Source of the DNA: Streptomyces shenzhenensis
Lineage (GTDB): Bacteria; Actinomycetota; Actinomycetes; Streptomycetales; Streptomycetaceae
Length of the DNA: 64,000 nt
Direction: 5' to 3'
Assembly: GCF_021462265.1 (NCBI RefSeq)
Contig: NZ_JAJONF010000007.1
Span: forward strand, 231,421 to 295,420
Part shown: one piece after another, positions 9,027-16,532 of the stretch
How positions within the stretch are numbered: the stretch's first letter is position 1
Layout of the letters: every line of letters starts with the position of its first letter
The notes under the pieces: model-generated
Databases searched by the model: none
Seen by the model: only the letters and a program-made list of their open reading frames with translations
What the model was told of the DNA's origin: nothing
Program-made: the position numbers and the translations under genes

Positions 9027-9569
9027 GTGAGGGGGTGGGTTGTGCTGCGCAGAAAGGCCCGCCGCGCCCAGGGGGACCAGCACGGGGACCCGCTGGACGC
9101 GGACCAGGAGCGCCGGGTGCGGGCGGTGCTCGCGCTGGGCGGCGTACCGCAGGCGGACCTGCCGGACGGGGTGCAGCAGGTACGTCTGCGGTTGCTGGAG
9201 CGGGCCGCGAGCGGCCAGGAGGCGCCGCGGGACGTGTCGGCGTGGGCGGCGGTCGTCGCCTCCCGGCTCGCGATGGACTGGCACCGCGCCAAGCGCCGCC
9301 AGGAACGCCTCGGCGAACGCCTCGCCTCCCTCCGCCAGCCCGACCACGCCTCGGGCGAGGACAACCGGCTGCTCTCCGTCGCCGTCGCCCGCGGCCTGGA
9401 CGGGCTGCCCGACGCCCAGCGCCAGATCCTCGTCCTGCGCTTCTACGCCGATCTGCCGGTACGCGGGATAGCCGAGGAGCTGGGCATCCCCGAGGGCACG
9501 GTCAAGAGCCGGCTGCACACGGCGGTACGGGCCCTGCGCGCCCGCCTGCACGAGGACGAGGTGGTGTGA
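9027..9569 (+). CDS. ECF-type RNA polymerase sigma factor
   Basis: A 180-residue sigma-70 family protein with only regions 2 and 4. Region 2 spans roughly residues 30-95 (LRLLERAASGQEAP ... AWAAVVASRLAMDWHRAKRR). Region 4 is the C-terminal helix-turn-helix (LPDAQRQILVLRFYADLPVRGIAEELGIPEGTVKSRL). The GTG at 9027 has AGGGGAA about 6 nt upstream and gives a normal ECF length; the frame is open further 5', but that stretch looks non-coding. The next gene starts 3 nt after the stop and encodes a membrane protein, the arrangement of sigma/anti-sigma pairs. A GAAC (8988-8991) / CGTC (9009-9012) pair with 17-bp spacing could be an ECF-type autoregulatory promoter, but it sits very close to the start. 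Confidence 0.88.
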   Translation: MRGWVVLRRKARRAQGDQHGDPLDADQERRVRAVLALGGVPQADLPDGVQQVRLRLLERAASGQEAPRDVSAWAAVVASRLAMDWHRAKRRQERLGERLASLRQPDHASGEDNRLLSVAVARGLDGLPDAQRQILVLRFYADLPVRGIAEELGIPEGTVKSRLHTAVRALRARLHEDEVV

Positions 9570-9571
9570 AC

Positions 9572-10354
9572 ATGTCCGCCGACCACGAGCGGTACGACGA
9601 CCGGGGCGGACCCGGCGACCAGGACGGGGTGGAGACCGACGCGCTGTTCGCCGTGCTCTACGACGAGCCGCTCTCCGCCGGACAGCTGGCCGACCCCGCC
9701 TTCATGGCCGAGCACCGCGCCGCCACCGCCGACCTGGCCCTCCTGCGCGCGCACCTCACCGGCATCGGCGACGCCCTCGCCGGGCCGGACGCCCGGCCGG
9801 CGCCCCGGCCCCGCCCGGCCGAGCGCCGCAGGCGCCGGGCGCACCCCGGCGTCCGTGCCCTCGGTCTCGCCGGCGCCCTCGCGGCCGCGTTCGCCGGGGC
9901 CGTGTTCGGCATCGGCTGGCTGCTGGCGGCGAACGGCGGTTCGGGAGCCATGTCGAACGGTGCCAGTGCGGACAAGGCCGCCGGCGCGGCGAGCTCCCCG
10001 GGACGGGGCGGCGAGGAACACGACGGCGGTCCCGGCTACCTCGCCTGCGCCCGGCTGGTCGTCGAGGGCACGGTCACCGGAGTGCGGCAGCTCGCGGGCT
10101 CCGGCGAGGAACGCGTCACGCTGCGCGTGACCCGCGCCTACAAACCCGCGAAGACCGCCGCGGAGGTGGAGTTCCTCTTCGGAGCCGGCACCGACGCCCG
10201 GGTCCGCACGGGCGCCCGCCTCCTGGTCGGCATCCCCGACGGGCGGCAGGTGCCCGACCGGTACGCGGTCGGGGAGGCGGAGATCGCCCCGGAGCGGACC
10301 TGGATCGTCCGCGACCTGCCCGAGTCGCGGACCACGACGTGCCAGGACGGCTGA
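9572..10354 (+). CDS. Membrane protein, probable anti-sigma factor
   Basis: The protein has 260 residues and starts 3 nt after the ECF sigma factor stop. Residues 1-85 are an acidic, helix-prone cytoplasmic part (ALFAVLYDEPLSAGQLADPAFMAEHRAATADLALLRAHL). A basic proline-rich linker and one transmembrane helix (GLAGALAAAFAGAVFGIGWLLA) follow. The extracytoplasmic domain of about 130 residues contains two cysteines (YLACARL and the near-terminal TTTCQDG) that could form a disulfide. No zinc HxxxCxxC motif of ZAS anti-sigma factors is present. The role as anti-sigma factor is inferred from gene order and topology. Confidence 0.75.
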   Translation: MSADHERYDDRGGPGDQDGVETDALFAVLYDEPLSAGQLADPAFMAEHRAATADLALLRAHLTGIGDALAGPDARPAPRPRPAERRRRRAHPGVRALGLAGALAAAFAGAVFGIGWLLAANGGSGAMSNGASADKAAGAASSPGRGGEEHDGGPGYLACARLVVEGTVTGVRQLAGSGEERVTLRVTRAYKPAKTAAEVEFLFGAGTDARVRTGARLLVGIPDGRQVPDRYAVGEAEIAPERTWIVRDLPESRTTTCQDG

Positions 10355-10356
10355 CA

Positions 10357-10384
10357 GGGCGGGCGCCCCACCGGACGCCCGCCC
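10357..10384. terminator. Bidirectional terminator hairpin
   Basis: GGGCGGGCG (10357-10365) pairs with CGCCCGCCC (10376-10384) between the convergent anti-sigma-like and subtilase genes. Confidence 0.6.
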
Positions 10385-10400
10385 CCACCAGCGGATGTGC

Positions 10401-13400
10401 TTACTGCGTGACCTTCTCGATCTTCACGCTGCCGACGCCCGCGGCCGTGCCGCGCGCGTTGACCAGCCGGACCTGCCCGAAGAACTCACGTCCCTCCGGG
10501 GCCGCCGCGGCCGCCGTGACCTGGCCGGTCACCGTGGCCGATGCGCCTGTGCCGAGCCTGACCGGCGTCGAGCCGTCGACCGTGACGGATCCGAGCGCGG
10601 TGGAGAAGAACACGTCCCGGTAGTCGTAGTCGGTGGAACCGGACGGGACCGAGTAGCCCACGACCTCGATCGTGTAAGTCCCGGCGGCCGGCGAGGCGAT
10701 GGAGACCGCCTCCTCCGAGTCGCCGTCGGCGGACTGCGCGACCTGCTTGCCGGACGCGTCGTACACGGTCAGGTCCAGGTCGGCCGAGGCGTCCGACACG
10801 TTGCCGATCGCCACGTCCAGGGACGTCGCGCCCTCCGGCACGGTCACCGTCGTCGCCTGGGTCTCGCCCTCCTTGATGGCCGGGCGGGTCGTCTTCGAGG
10901 AGCCGAGCGGGCCGCCGACCAGCTTGCCGTCGAGGGCGGCGAACTCGTTGGTCACCTTCCAGGAGGCGGTGACCGGGGTGCCGACCTTGGCCTCGGGAAC
11001 GGTCACGGTCTCCGGGTCGAAGGCCGCGCCGAGCACGGTGACGTCCAGCCGGTAGGGGTTGTCGAGCAGCGGCGAGGTGCGGCGCGCCTCGACCTCGATC
11101 TCCCAGACCCCGGCCTGCGGATCGGCGTACGAACGCACGTCCGGTGCGCAGCCGTTGCCATTCAGGTAGTTGTTGTAGCAGTACGGGGTGCCGGTGTTGT
11201 CGACCGGGACGCCGTAGGGGTGGATGGCGATGAACCGTGTCTGGCTCTTGCCGGCGAGCCCGCTCATCGCGACCTCGAGGGACCTGGCGCCCTCCGGCAC
11301 GGTCACGAAGTACGACGTGGAGCTGTTGCGCTGCACCGAACCCGACGCCGAGTACGTGTAGTCGACCGGAGCCGACACCACGACGGTCGTCAGGATCTGC
11401 TTGTCGACGCCCTCGGTCCGCGGGTCGTCGACTTCCAGGATCGCCGACTTGATGCCCGCGCTCTTCGCCCTCGCCTGCACCTGGACCGTCACCGGCTGGT
11501 TCAGCGGCAGCTTCACCTCGTCGGAGCCGAGGATCTTGAAGGTGTGACCGGCGTTGTTCTCGAAGTGCAGCTGGTGCCGGACCGCCCGGTCGGCGCCGGA
11601 GGTCCGGGTGATCGTGATGTCGTACGTCTTCTTCTGCCCGGCCTTCAGGCCGCCCTCGCGGTCGTAGAGCCCGGTGCCGTAGCCCGGGGTCTTCAGCGCG
11701 GAGTCGATCGCGGTGTCGACCGGCGCCTTGACCGAGTAGTCGTGCGCGGTGGCGTGGTCGCGGATCGACTCCCACGCGTCGACGATGTTGATCCGGCCCG
11801 CCCCCTCCTCGTAGGCCTGGACACCCTTGATGTGGTCGGCGGTCGAGGTCAGGGCGGTGCGCAGGTCGGCGGGGGAGAGGGCGATGCCCTTCTCCTTGGC
11901 CGCGCTGAGCAGCAGCGCCGAGGCGCCCGTGGCCTGCGGGGAGGCCATCGAGGTGCCCTGGAGCATGGAGTAGCCGGCCGGCAGCGAGTAGCCCGCCTCG
12001 GCGACCGGGGCGCCCGGCAGCCAGGTCTGGGTGGTGTTGATCGCGGCGCCGGGAGCGACCAGGGTCGGCGTGAAGCCGCCGTCCTCCCGCGGGCCGCGCG
12101 AGGAGAAGGGGAGCAGCTGGTACTTGGTGGTCACCTGGGAGCCGTAGTTGGCGGCCCAGGTCGCCTTGGAGATGGCCGCGCCGACCGAGATGACCTTGTC
12201 GGCGAGACCGGGGTCGCCGATGGTGTTGGCGCCCGGACCGGAGTTTCCTGCCGAGATCACGAGCTGCACGCCGTAGGTGTCGATGAGCCGCGTGTACAGC
12301 TCGGCGCGGGCGTTGTTGCCGTCGTTCAGCGCCGGGAGGCCGCCGATCGACATGTTGACGATGTCGACGCCCCGGTTCGCGACCAGGTCGATCATGCCCT
12401 CGGTGAGGGCGACGTTGGTGCAGCCGCCGGTCCAGGTGCAGGCCCGCGATGAGACGATCTTCGCCCCGGGGGCCGCGCCGTTCATCCTGCCGCCGAACAG
12501 GCCGTTGGCGGCGGTGATGCCGGCGACGTGGGTGCCGTGCTCGGACTCGATGACCCCGATGTTGACGAAGTCGGCCTTCGCGCCGGACGCGTTGTAGACG
12601 ACGTCCTTGCGGATCTCGACCACGAACGGGATGCGCTCGACGACGTCTGTCGCCGGGTTGTCGGTCCCGAAGTAGCCGATCTGGTAACCGTCCTTGTACG
12701 GCTTCATTGGTACGTCGTCGGTGAAGTCGAGGTTGTCGTTCAGGTCGACGCGCGCGGTACCGGAGGCGGGATCATACAGCACGCCCCAGGCGTCGCTGGT
12801 GTCGCCATCGCGGTTCAGGTCGCCCTTCATGTCGCCACCCGTGGTGGCGGACTCGTACATGTAGTTGAACTTGTACGTGCCCTCGGGCGCCTTGAAGTTC
12901 TCGGTCCCCAGGCTGACCGTGGTGATCGAGAAGGACGGGCCGGAGGCCGAGGTGGTCATCCGCCGCCAGGTGCCGTCGTCGTCGTTGACCGGGTCGGTCG
13001 AGGTGACCCAGTCGACGATCTTCCGCTCGCCCGTGGTGGTCTTCTGCAGCGCCGGGTGGCCGAGGTCGACGCCGGAGTCCAGGATGCCGATGGTGATGCC
13101 CCGGCCGTCCGCCTTCGGGTGCTCCTTGACGAAGTCGACGGCGCCCGTTTCGAAGGAGGGGTTGTAGGGGTTCTCGGCGGGGGTGTTCTTGTTCGGCCCC
13201 GAGTAGGAGGACGTCGACTTGGCGGCCTTCGCGTCCGTCCCGCTCGCCGTCGGGTCGTCGAGCTTGACCTCCTGGCGCAGGTCGATCGCGTGCACCGAGG
13301 ACAGCTTCGCGGCGGCGGCGATCGCCGAGTCCGCCCGCCCCGTGGGGACGGTGGCCCGGACGTAACCGATCCGGTCGTACGTGCGGCCCACCGAGCCGCC

Positions 13401-13712
13401 CCTGACCGCGTCCAGCTCCCGGGCGACCTGCTCGGTCTGCCCCGGCGCGGTCGCGATCATCATCGTGACGTTCTTGGCGTTGGTCGCCTTGGCCTCGGCG
13501 AGCAGTTCGGCGTCGTCCGAACCGAGCTTGTCATGGGCCGACTTGACGCCGGGGTCGGCGGTGGTGGCGGACGTGGCGGAGGCCTGGGCCGCGGCGGCGG
13601 CCAGGGGCACCGGCCCGGCGGCGGCGAGCGCGGCCACCACACCGACGGCGACGGCCAACCGGCCCAGACGTCTGTGGCCCGGTATCGGGTCGTGCTGGGG
13701 GGTGAGGGTCAT
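10401..13712 (-). CDS. Secreted S8 family serine peptidase (subtilase), multidomain
   Basis: An exported subtilisin-like endopeptidase of 1103 residues. A signal peptide covers about residues 1-45 (basic RRLGRLAVAVG, hydrophobic Ala-rich core). A propeptide follows, then the catalytic domain with Asp in GILDSGVDLGH (about 209), His in EHGTHVAG (about 394) and Ser in GTSMASP (about 585). A long insert between Asp and His contains calcium-site-like Asp/Asn-rich stretches (DLNRDGDTSDAWG). The C-terminal about 450 residues form beta-sandwich modules, including pre-peptidase C-terminal-like repeats (DLDLTVYDASGKQVAQS). Two in-frame ATGs exist (13718 and 13712). AAGGG is spaced correctly only for 13712. 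The last residues, GSVKIEKVTQ, recur in a relic at 14269-14340. Confidence 0.92.
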   Translation of the reverse strand: MTLTPQHDPIPGHRRLGRLAVAVGVVAALAAAGPVPLAAAAAQASATSATTADPGVKSAHDKLGSDDAELLAEAKATNAKNVTMMIATAPGQTEQVARELDAVRGGSVGRTYDRIGYVRATVPTGRADSAIAAAAKLSSVHAIDLRQEVKLDDPTASGTDAKAAKSTSSYSGPNKNTPAENPYNPSFETGAVDFVKEHPKADGRGITIGILDSGVDLGHPALQKTTTGERKIVDWVTSTDPVNDDDGTWRRMTTSASGPSFSITTVSLGTENFKAPEGTYKFNYMYESATTGGDMKGDLNRDGDTSDAWGVLYDPASGTARVDLNDNLDFTDDVPMKPYKDGYQIGYFGTDNPATDVVERIPFVVEIRKDVVYNASGAKADFVNIGVIESEHGTHVAGITAANGLFGGRMNGAAPGAKIVSSRACTWTGGCTNVALTEGMIDLVANRGVDIVNMSIGGLPALNDGNNARAELYTRLIDTYGVQLVISAGNSGPGANTIGDPGLADKVISVGAAISKATWAANYGSQVTTKYQLLPFSSRGPREDGGFTPTLVAPGAAINTTQTWLPGAPVAEAGYSLPAGYSMLQGTSMASPQATGASALLLSAAKEKGIALSPADLRTALTSTADHIKGVQAYEEGAGRINIVDAWESIRDHATAHDYSVKAPVDTAIDSALKTPGYGTGLYDREGGLKAGQKKTYDITITRTSGADRAVRHQLHFENNAGHTFKILGSDEVKLPLNQPVTVQVQARAKSAGIKSAILEVDDPRTEGVDKQILTTVVVSAPVDYTYSASGSVQRNSSTSYFVTVPEGARSLEVAMSGLAGKSQTRFIAIHPYGVPVDNTGTPYCYNNYLNGNGCAPDVRSYADPQAGVWEIEVEARRTSPLLDNPYRLDVTVLGAAFDPETVTVPEAKVGTPVTASWKVTNEFAALDGKLVGGPLGSSKTTRPAIKEGETQATTVTVPEGATSLDVAIGNVSDASADLDLTVYDASGKQVAQSADGDSEEAVSIASPAAGTYTIEVVGYSVPSGSTDYDYRDVFFSTALGSVTVDGSTPVRLGTGASATVTGQVTAAAAAPEGREFFGQVRLVNARGTAAGVGSVKIEKVTQ

Positions 13713-13739
13713 CTGCATCCCTTGTAGGTAAAGGAACGA

Positions 13740-14268
13740 GCGTTGAGTAACCGGACACGGTCATGTCCGGCGCGTAGGCGCACAGCTTTTCCCAAGGGCA
13801 CGGTCTTTTGGGAACGTTGACCGAATCGATATGAACGTATGGGGAAAACCCCCGGTCCTCGTCCGGTCCCGGAGCGGAAGTGCCGGTGTCTGCCCAGCCC
13901 TTGGCGCTGCGAGGCGTCCCAGGAAGCCGGTCGCGTACTCGCGTACCGGCCTCCCTGGTCTGCAGTGCCTGCACCTTTTGGCGCGAGCGCCCACTGCGAG
14001 GGGCGCATCCAAGTCCAGAGACCCTCCCGTGCCGTCCCTGAGCAGTGAGGGGGAAGCGGCCCGTCTCATTGGCACGCCCCGAACGATCTTGGGCGCACTG
14101 GGCGTCCGGTTTCGCGTCCCGGGCGGAGACACGGATCCTGTCCGTGGTTCGAGCCGGGCGGGCGGAGTTCCTCACGGCCTGGCCTGTGGGCGCGGGCAGA
14201 GGTGACGGGGCGGCCCTGAACCATCTCGCTGGTGAAGCAGGGGCACCGTCCGCTGGCATTGCAGTCGC
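13740..14268. other. Gene-free interval upstream of the subtilase
   Basis: No convincing coding frame is visible. It holds a small hairpin, CCGGACA-N6-TGTCCGG (13751-13770), in the subtilase leader region, and a CCCAA/TTGGG imperfect repeat around 13791-13813. The rest has no recognisable motif. Base composition is lower in G+C around 13740-13850. Confidence 0.4.
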
Positions 14269-14340
14269 CTATGGCGTGACCTTCTCGATCTGCACGCTGC
14301 CAGTGCCCGCGACCGCGCCGCGGACGGCGGAGAGGAACGC
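14269..14340 (-). pseudogene. Relic of a subtilase 3' end
   Basis: The minus strand reads AVRGAVAGTGSVQIEKVTP and then TAG. This closely matches the C-terminus of the intact subtilase (NARGTAAGVGSVKIEKVTQ) in sequence, frame and stop position. Similarity stops at about 14340 and no upstream protease sequence is present. It is therefore a decayed or recombination-derived fragment of a second copy, about 550 bp upstream of the intact gene. Confidence 0.65.
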
Positions 14341-14388
14341 GGTACCTGTCTTGGCTTCTTGAAGCCGGTGTCGTACAACTCGCGGAGC

Positions 14389-14418
14389 GGAGCCCGGCAG
14401 TGGTGATTTCCGGGCTCC
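14389..14418. terminator. Terminator hairpin downstream of the lipoprotein gene
   Basis: GGAGCCCGG (14389-14397) pairs with CCGGGCTCC (14410-14418) across a 12-nt loop, just after the stop of the minus-strand lipoprotein gene. Confidence 0.6.
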
Positions 14419-14424
14419 ATCCGC

Positions 14425-14910
14425 CTATCGTCCGACGGTAAGTGCCCAGCGGACGCTGGACGGAGCAGTCACGCTAACCGTTCCGTGTCCGCGGTCACGC
14501 TTCAGATCCAGTTGATTGAAAGTGCTGCTGACCTCTCCGTTCACGCATTCGAGAGGAAAACTCAGCCCGACCGGTTCCAATGAGACGGTGAGTTTTCCCT
14601 GGCCCTGACAATTCACCAGGACCGACAGGGCCCCGGCCTTGATTCCGCCGCGGATTTCCATCTCGCGGTTTCCGCTGGCATTCGCCACCTGCGCGACGAT
14701 TTCTCCTTCGGGAAGGACCGGCGCCCTGCTCACGGTCTCCCCGGGGACGTACTCGGCACGGCCCGATGTCGATGTCGCTGTGGGTGATGTGGAGTGGGAC
14801 GCGAGCGTGTGATGAGGACGCGCCGTGCCGTCCTGACCGCTGGTGCAGCCAGTCAGCATTACCACAGCGGCTAGTCCCCCTGCTGCGGCGAGAGCCCTCA
14901 GCTTTCCCAT
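14425..14910 (-). CDS. Putative lipoprotein, unknown function
   Basis: The 161-residue protein has a lipoprotein signal peptide: MGKLRALAAAGGLAAVVMLTGC, with the lipobox LTGC and Cys about 22. A low-complexity Ser/Thr linker follows, then a small beta-rich domain with two further cysteines (VNCQG and LECVN) that may form a disulfide. It overlaps the end of the upstream secreted-protein gene by 13 bp, so the two are probably translationally coupled and act together at the cell surface. I recognise no family. G+C and codon use are somewhat lower than in neighbouring genes. Confidence 0.75.
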   Translation of the reverse strand: MGKLRALAAAGGLAAVVMLTGCTSGQDGTARPHHTLASHSTSPTATSTSGRAEYVPGETVSRAPVLPEGEIVAQVANASGNREMEIRGGIKAGALSVLVNCQGQGKLTVSLEPVGLSFPLECVNGEVSSTFNQLDLKRDRGHGTVSVTAPSSVRWALTVGR

Positions 14911-15608
14911 AGATACCAGCCGACCCGATAGGGGGAGTAGCTGACGACAGTGTGCTCCGGCGAGCTCGTGCAGTTCTGGTGGACCACGTAGGTCTTGCCC
15001 GTGTGTTTGAGCCGATAGACGCCATATTTGGCGTGCGTGGTCGTGTGTGCTGGCGTGTCCACGGAGATTGAGTTCCCGAGTTTGGCTGTGAGCTTCGCCG
15101 ACACGGTGACGTTGAACTTGGCCTTGATCTTGACCAGCATTGTATTGACCGAGGTCTCCAGGTCGCCGCTGATGGCGACACCCACCTCGCCCGTCACCTC
15201 CGACGTGAACGTCGACCTCGCCGTTCTTGACGTGCCGTTGTAGTTCGAGTTCGTGGGCCCGACACCATGGTGGTACTGCTTGCCTTGATCCGTCGGAACG
15301 TAGACGCCGTGGGCCGGGCTGCAGTCCGCGGGATTGGTCGACTCTCCGGGCTGAGGCTTGCCGGTGTAAGTGGGCTCGTCCGTGGGCTCATCCGTTGGAT
15401 CGGCGGCGGTGTCGTCCGGGATTTCCGAGATGCTCTCCTCGGGCTCCTCAGGCGGAGCCGTGTTGATGACCGGGTCGTCGGCCGAGGCGGACGCCGACGG
15501 TGAAGCGGCTGGAGTTGTCTCCGTGGCCAGTGCAGGGCCCGTAAGAGCCGTGCACAGCAGGAGCGTTGTCGAGGAGAGAAAGATGGTGCGGCGTACTGAT
15601 GTATTCAA
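14898..15608 (-). CDS. Secreted protein of unknown function
   Basis: About 236 residues from a TTG at 15608, which places the signal peptide at the N-terminus (NTSVRRTIFLSSTTLLLCTALTGPALA) with GGATAGG upstream. An ATG at 15674 would add 22 residues before the signal and is less likely. After the signal comes an acidic Pro/Asp/Glu/Thr linker. A beta-rich domain of about 140 residues follows, containing YHHGVGPTNSNYNGT, TAxSTFTSEVTGEVGVAIS and YGVYRL, with two Cys residues (DCSPAHG, NCTSSPE). I have the impression that such domains occur in other Streptomyces, but I know no function. It forms an overlapping pair with the downstream lipoprotein. Confidence 0.68.
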   Translation of the reverse strand: MNTSVRRTIFLSSTTLLLCTALTGPALATETTPAASPSASASADDPVINTAPPEEPEESISEIPDDTAADPTDEPTDEPTYTGKPQPGESTNPADCSPAHGVYVPTDQGKQYHHGVGPTNSNYNGTSRTARSTFTSEVTGEVGVAISGDLETSVNTMLVKIKAKFNVTVSAKLTAKLGNSISVDTPAHTTTHAKYGVYRLKHTGKTYVVHQNCTSSPEHTVVSYSPYRVGWYLWES

Positions 15609-15787
15609 GGAACGCCTATCCGGTGGGGACCGCGCTGTTGGCGGTCGGACACGATGACCGTATGGCAGGGACATGGCGGTAGCGAAGGTTCCGGTGATTT
15701 CCTGAGGGGGATTTGAGGAAGGTGACGGCTGTCCGATCCAGGGTGGGGAACCGACTGTCTGTGCCCTCGCCGTGAATGGAAATCCTC

Positions 15788-15817
15788 TTGGACGCCGGCC
15801 ATGGCGCCCCCTACCGT
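15788..15817 (+). promoter_or_regulatory. Promoter of a leaderless Nudix gene
   Basis: TTGGAC (15788-15793) and TACCGT (15812-15817) are 18 bp apart, and the GTG at 15824 lies 6 nt after the -10. This is the geometry of a leaderless Streptomyces transcript. Confidence 0.6.
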
Positions 15818-15823
15818 GCCGAC

Positions 15824-16288
15824 GTGCGCGAGAAGCTCAGGGTGGCGGCCTACGCCGTGTGCGTCCGTGACGGTCAGATCCTGCTCGCCCGGTCACCGGC
15901 CGACGACGGCACCCCCGAGTGGGTCCTGCCCGGCGGCGGCATGGAGCACGGCGAGGACCCGTACGACACGGTCCGCCGCGAACTCATGGAGGAGACCGGC
16001 TACCGCATCGAGGTGACCGGCCTGCTGGGCATCGACTCCCACCGCCTCAGCCTGCCCCGCGCGGGACTGCGGCGACCCGCCACCGACCACCACGGCGTGC
16101 GGATCATCTACAGCGGCGAGATCACCGGCGGCGAACTCAGGAACGAGGTCGGCGGCTCCACCGACATGGCCGCCTGGCAGGACCTGGACGCCGTACCGTC
16201 CCTGAGGCACATCCGGCTGATCGACGTCGCCCTGCGGCTGTGGCGGGAGCGGCCGGCGGCGGGACGGTTCGCACAAGAACAGCCGTGA
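15824..16288 (+). CDS. NUDIX hydrolase
   Basis: This protein hydrolyses a nucleoside diphosphate linked to another moiety; the exact substrate is unknown. The Nudix box is complete: G-x5-E-x7-RELMEETGY, starting at GGMEHGEDPYDTVRREL. The length is 154 residues from the GTG at 15824. An in-frame ATG at 15776 would overlap the promoter hexamers, and no ribosome-binding site precedes it, so 15824 is chosen as a leaderless start. The C-terminal part (AAWQDLDAVPSLRHIRLIDVALRLW) is standard for single-domain Nudix proteins. Confidence 0.87.
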   Translation: MREKLRVAAYAVCVRDGQILLARSPADDGTPEWVLPGGGMEHGEDPYDTVRRELMEETGYRIEVTGLLGIDSHRLSLPRAGLRRPATDHHGVRIIYSGEITGGELRNEVGGSTDMAAWQDLDAVPSLRHIRLIDVALRLWRERPAAGRFAQEQP

Positions 16289-16532
16289 GCGCCGAAGACC
16301 CTCCGCTACCCCGGCAGATGAACGCGCAGTAACCGGGTCCCGGACGCCCGCGATCCGCTCCATGACCGGTTCCCACCCGACCTGATCCACGTACGGTGAT
16401 CGGCGCTGCGCGTTGCGGCCGCGTTCACGCACAGGTCACCCCCGATGCCAACGATCCGAAGTGAGCGGGAAGTTCGCGGAAGCGATCGCCCGCGACCACT
16501 GCCGACGCGTTCGTACTCGGGGAGATCGCGCC

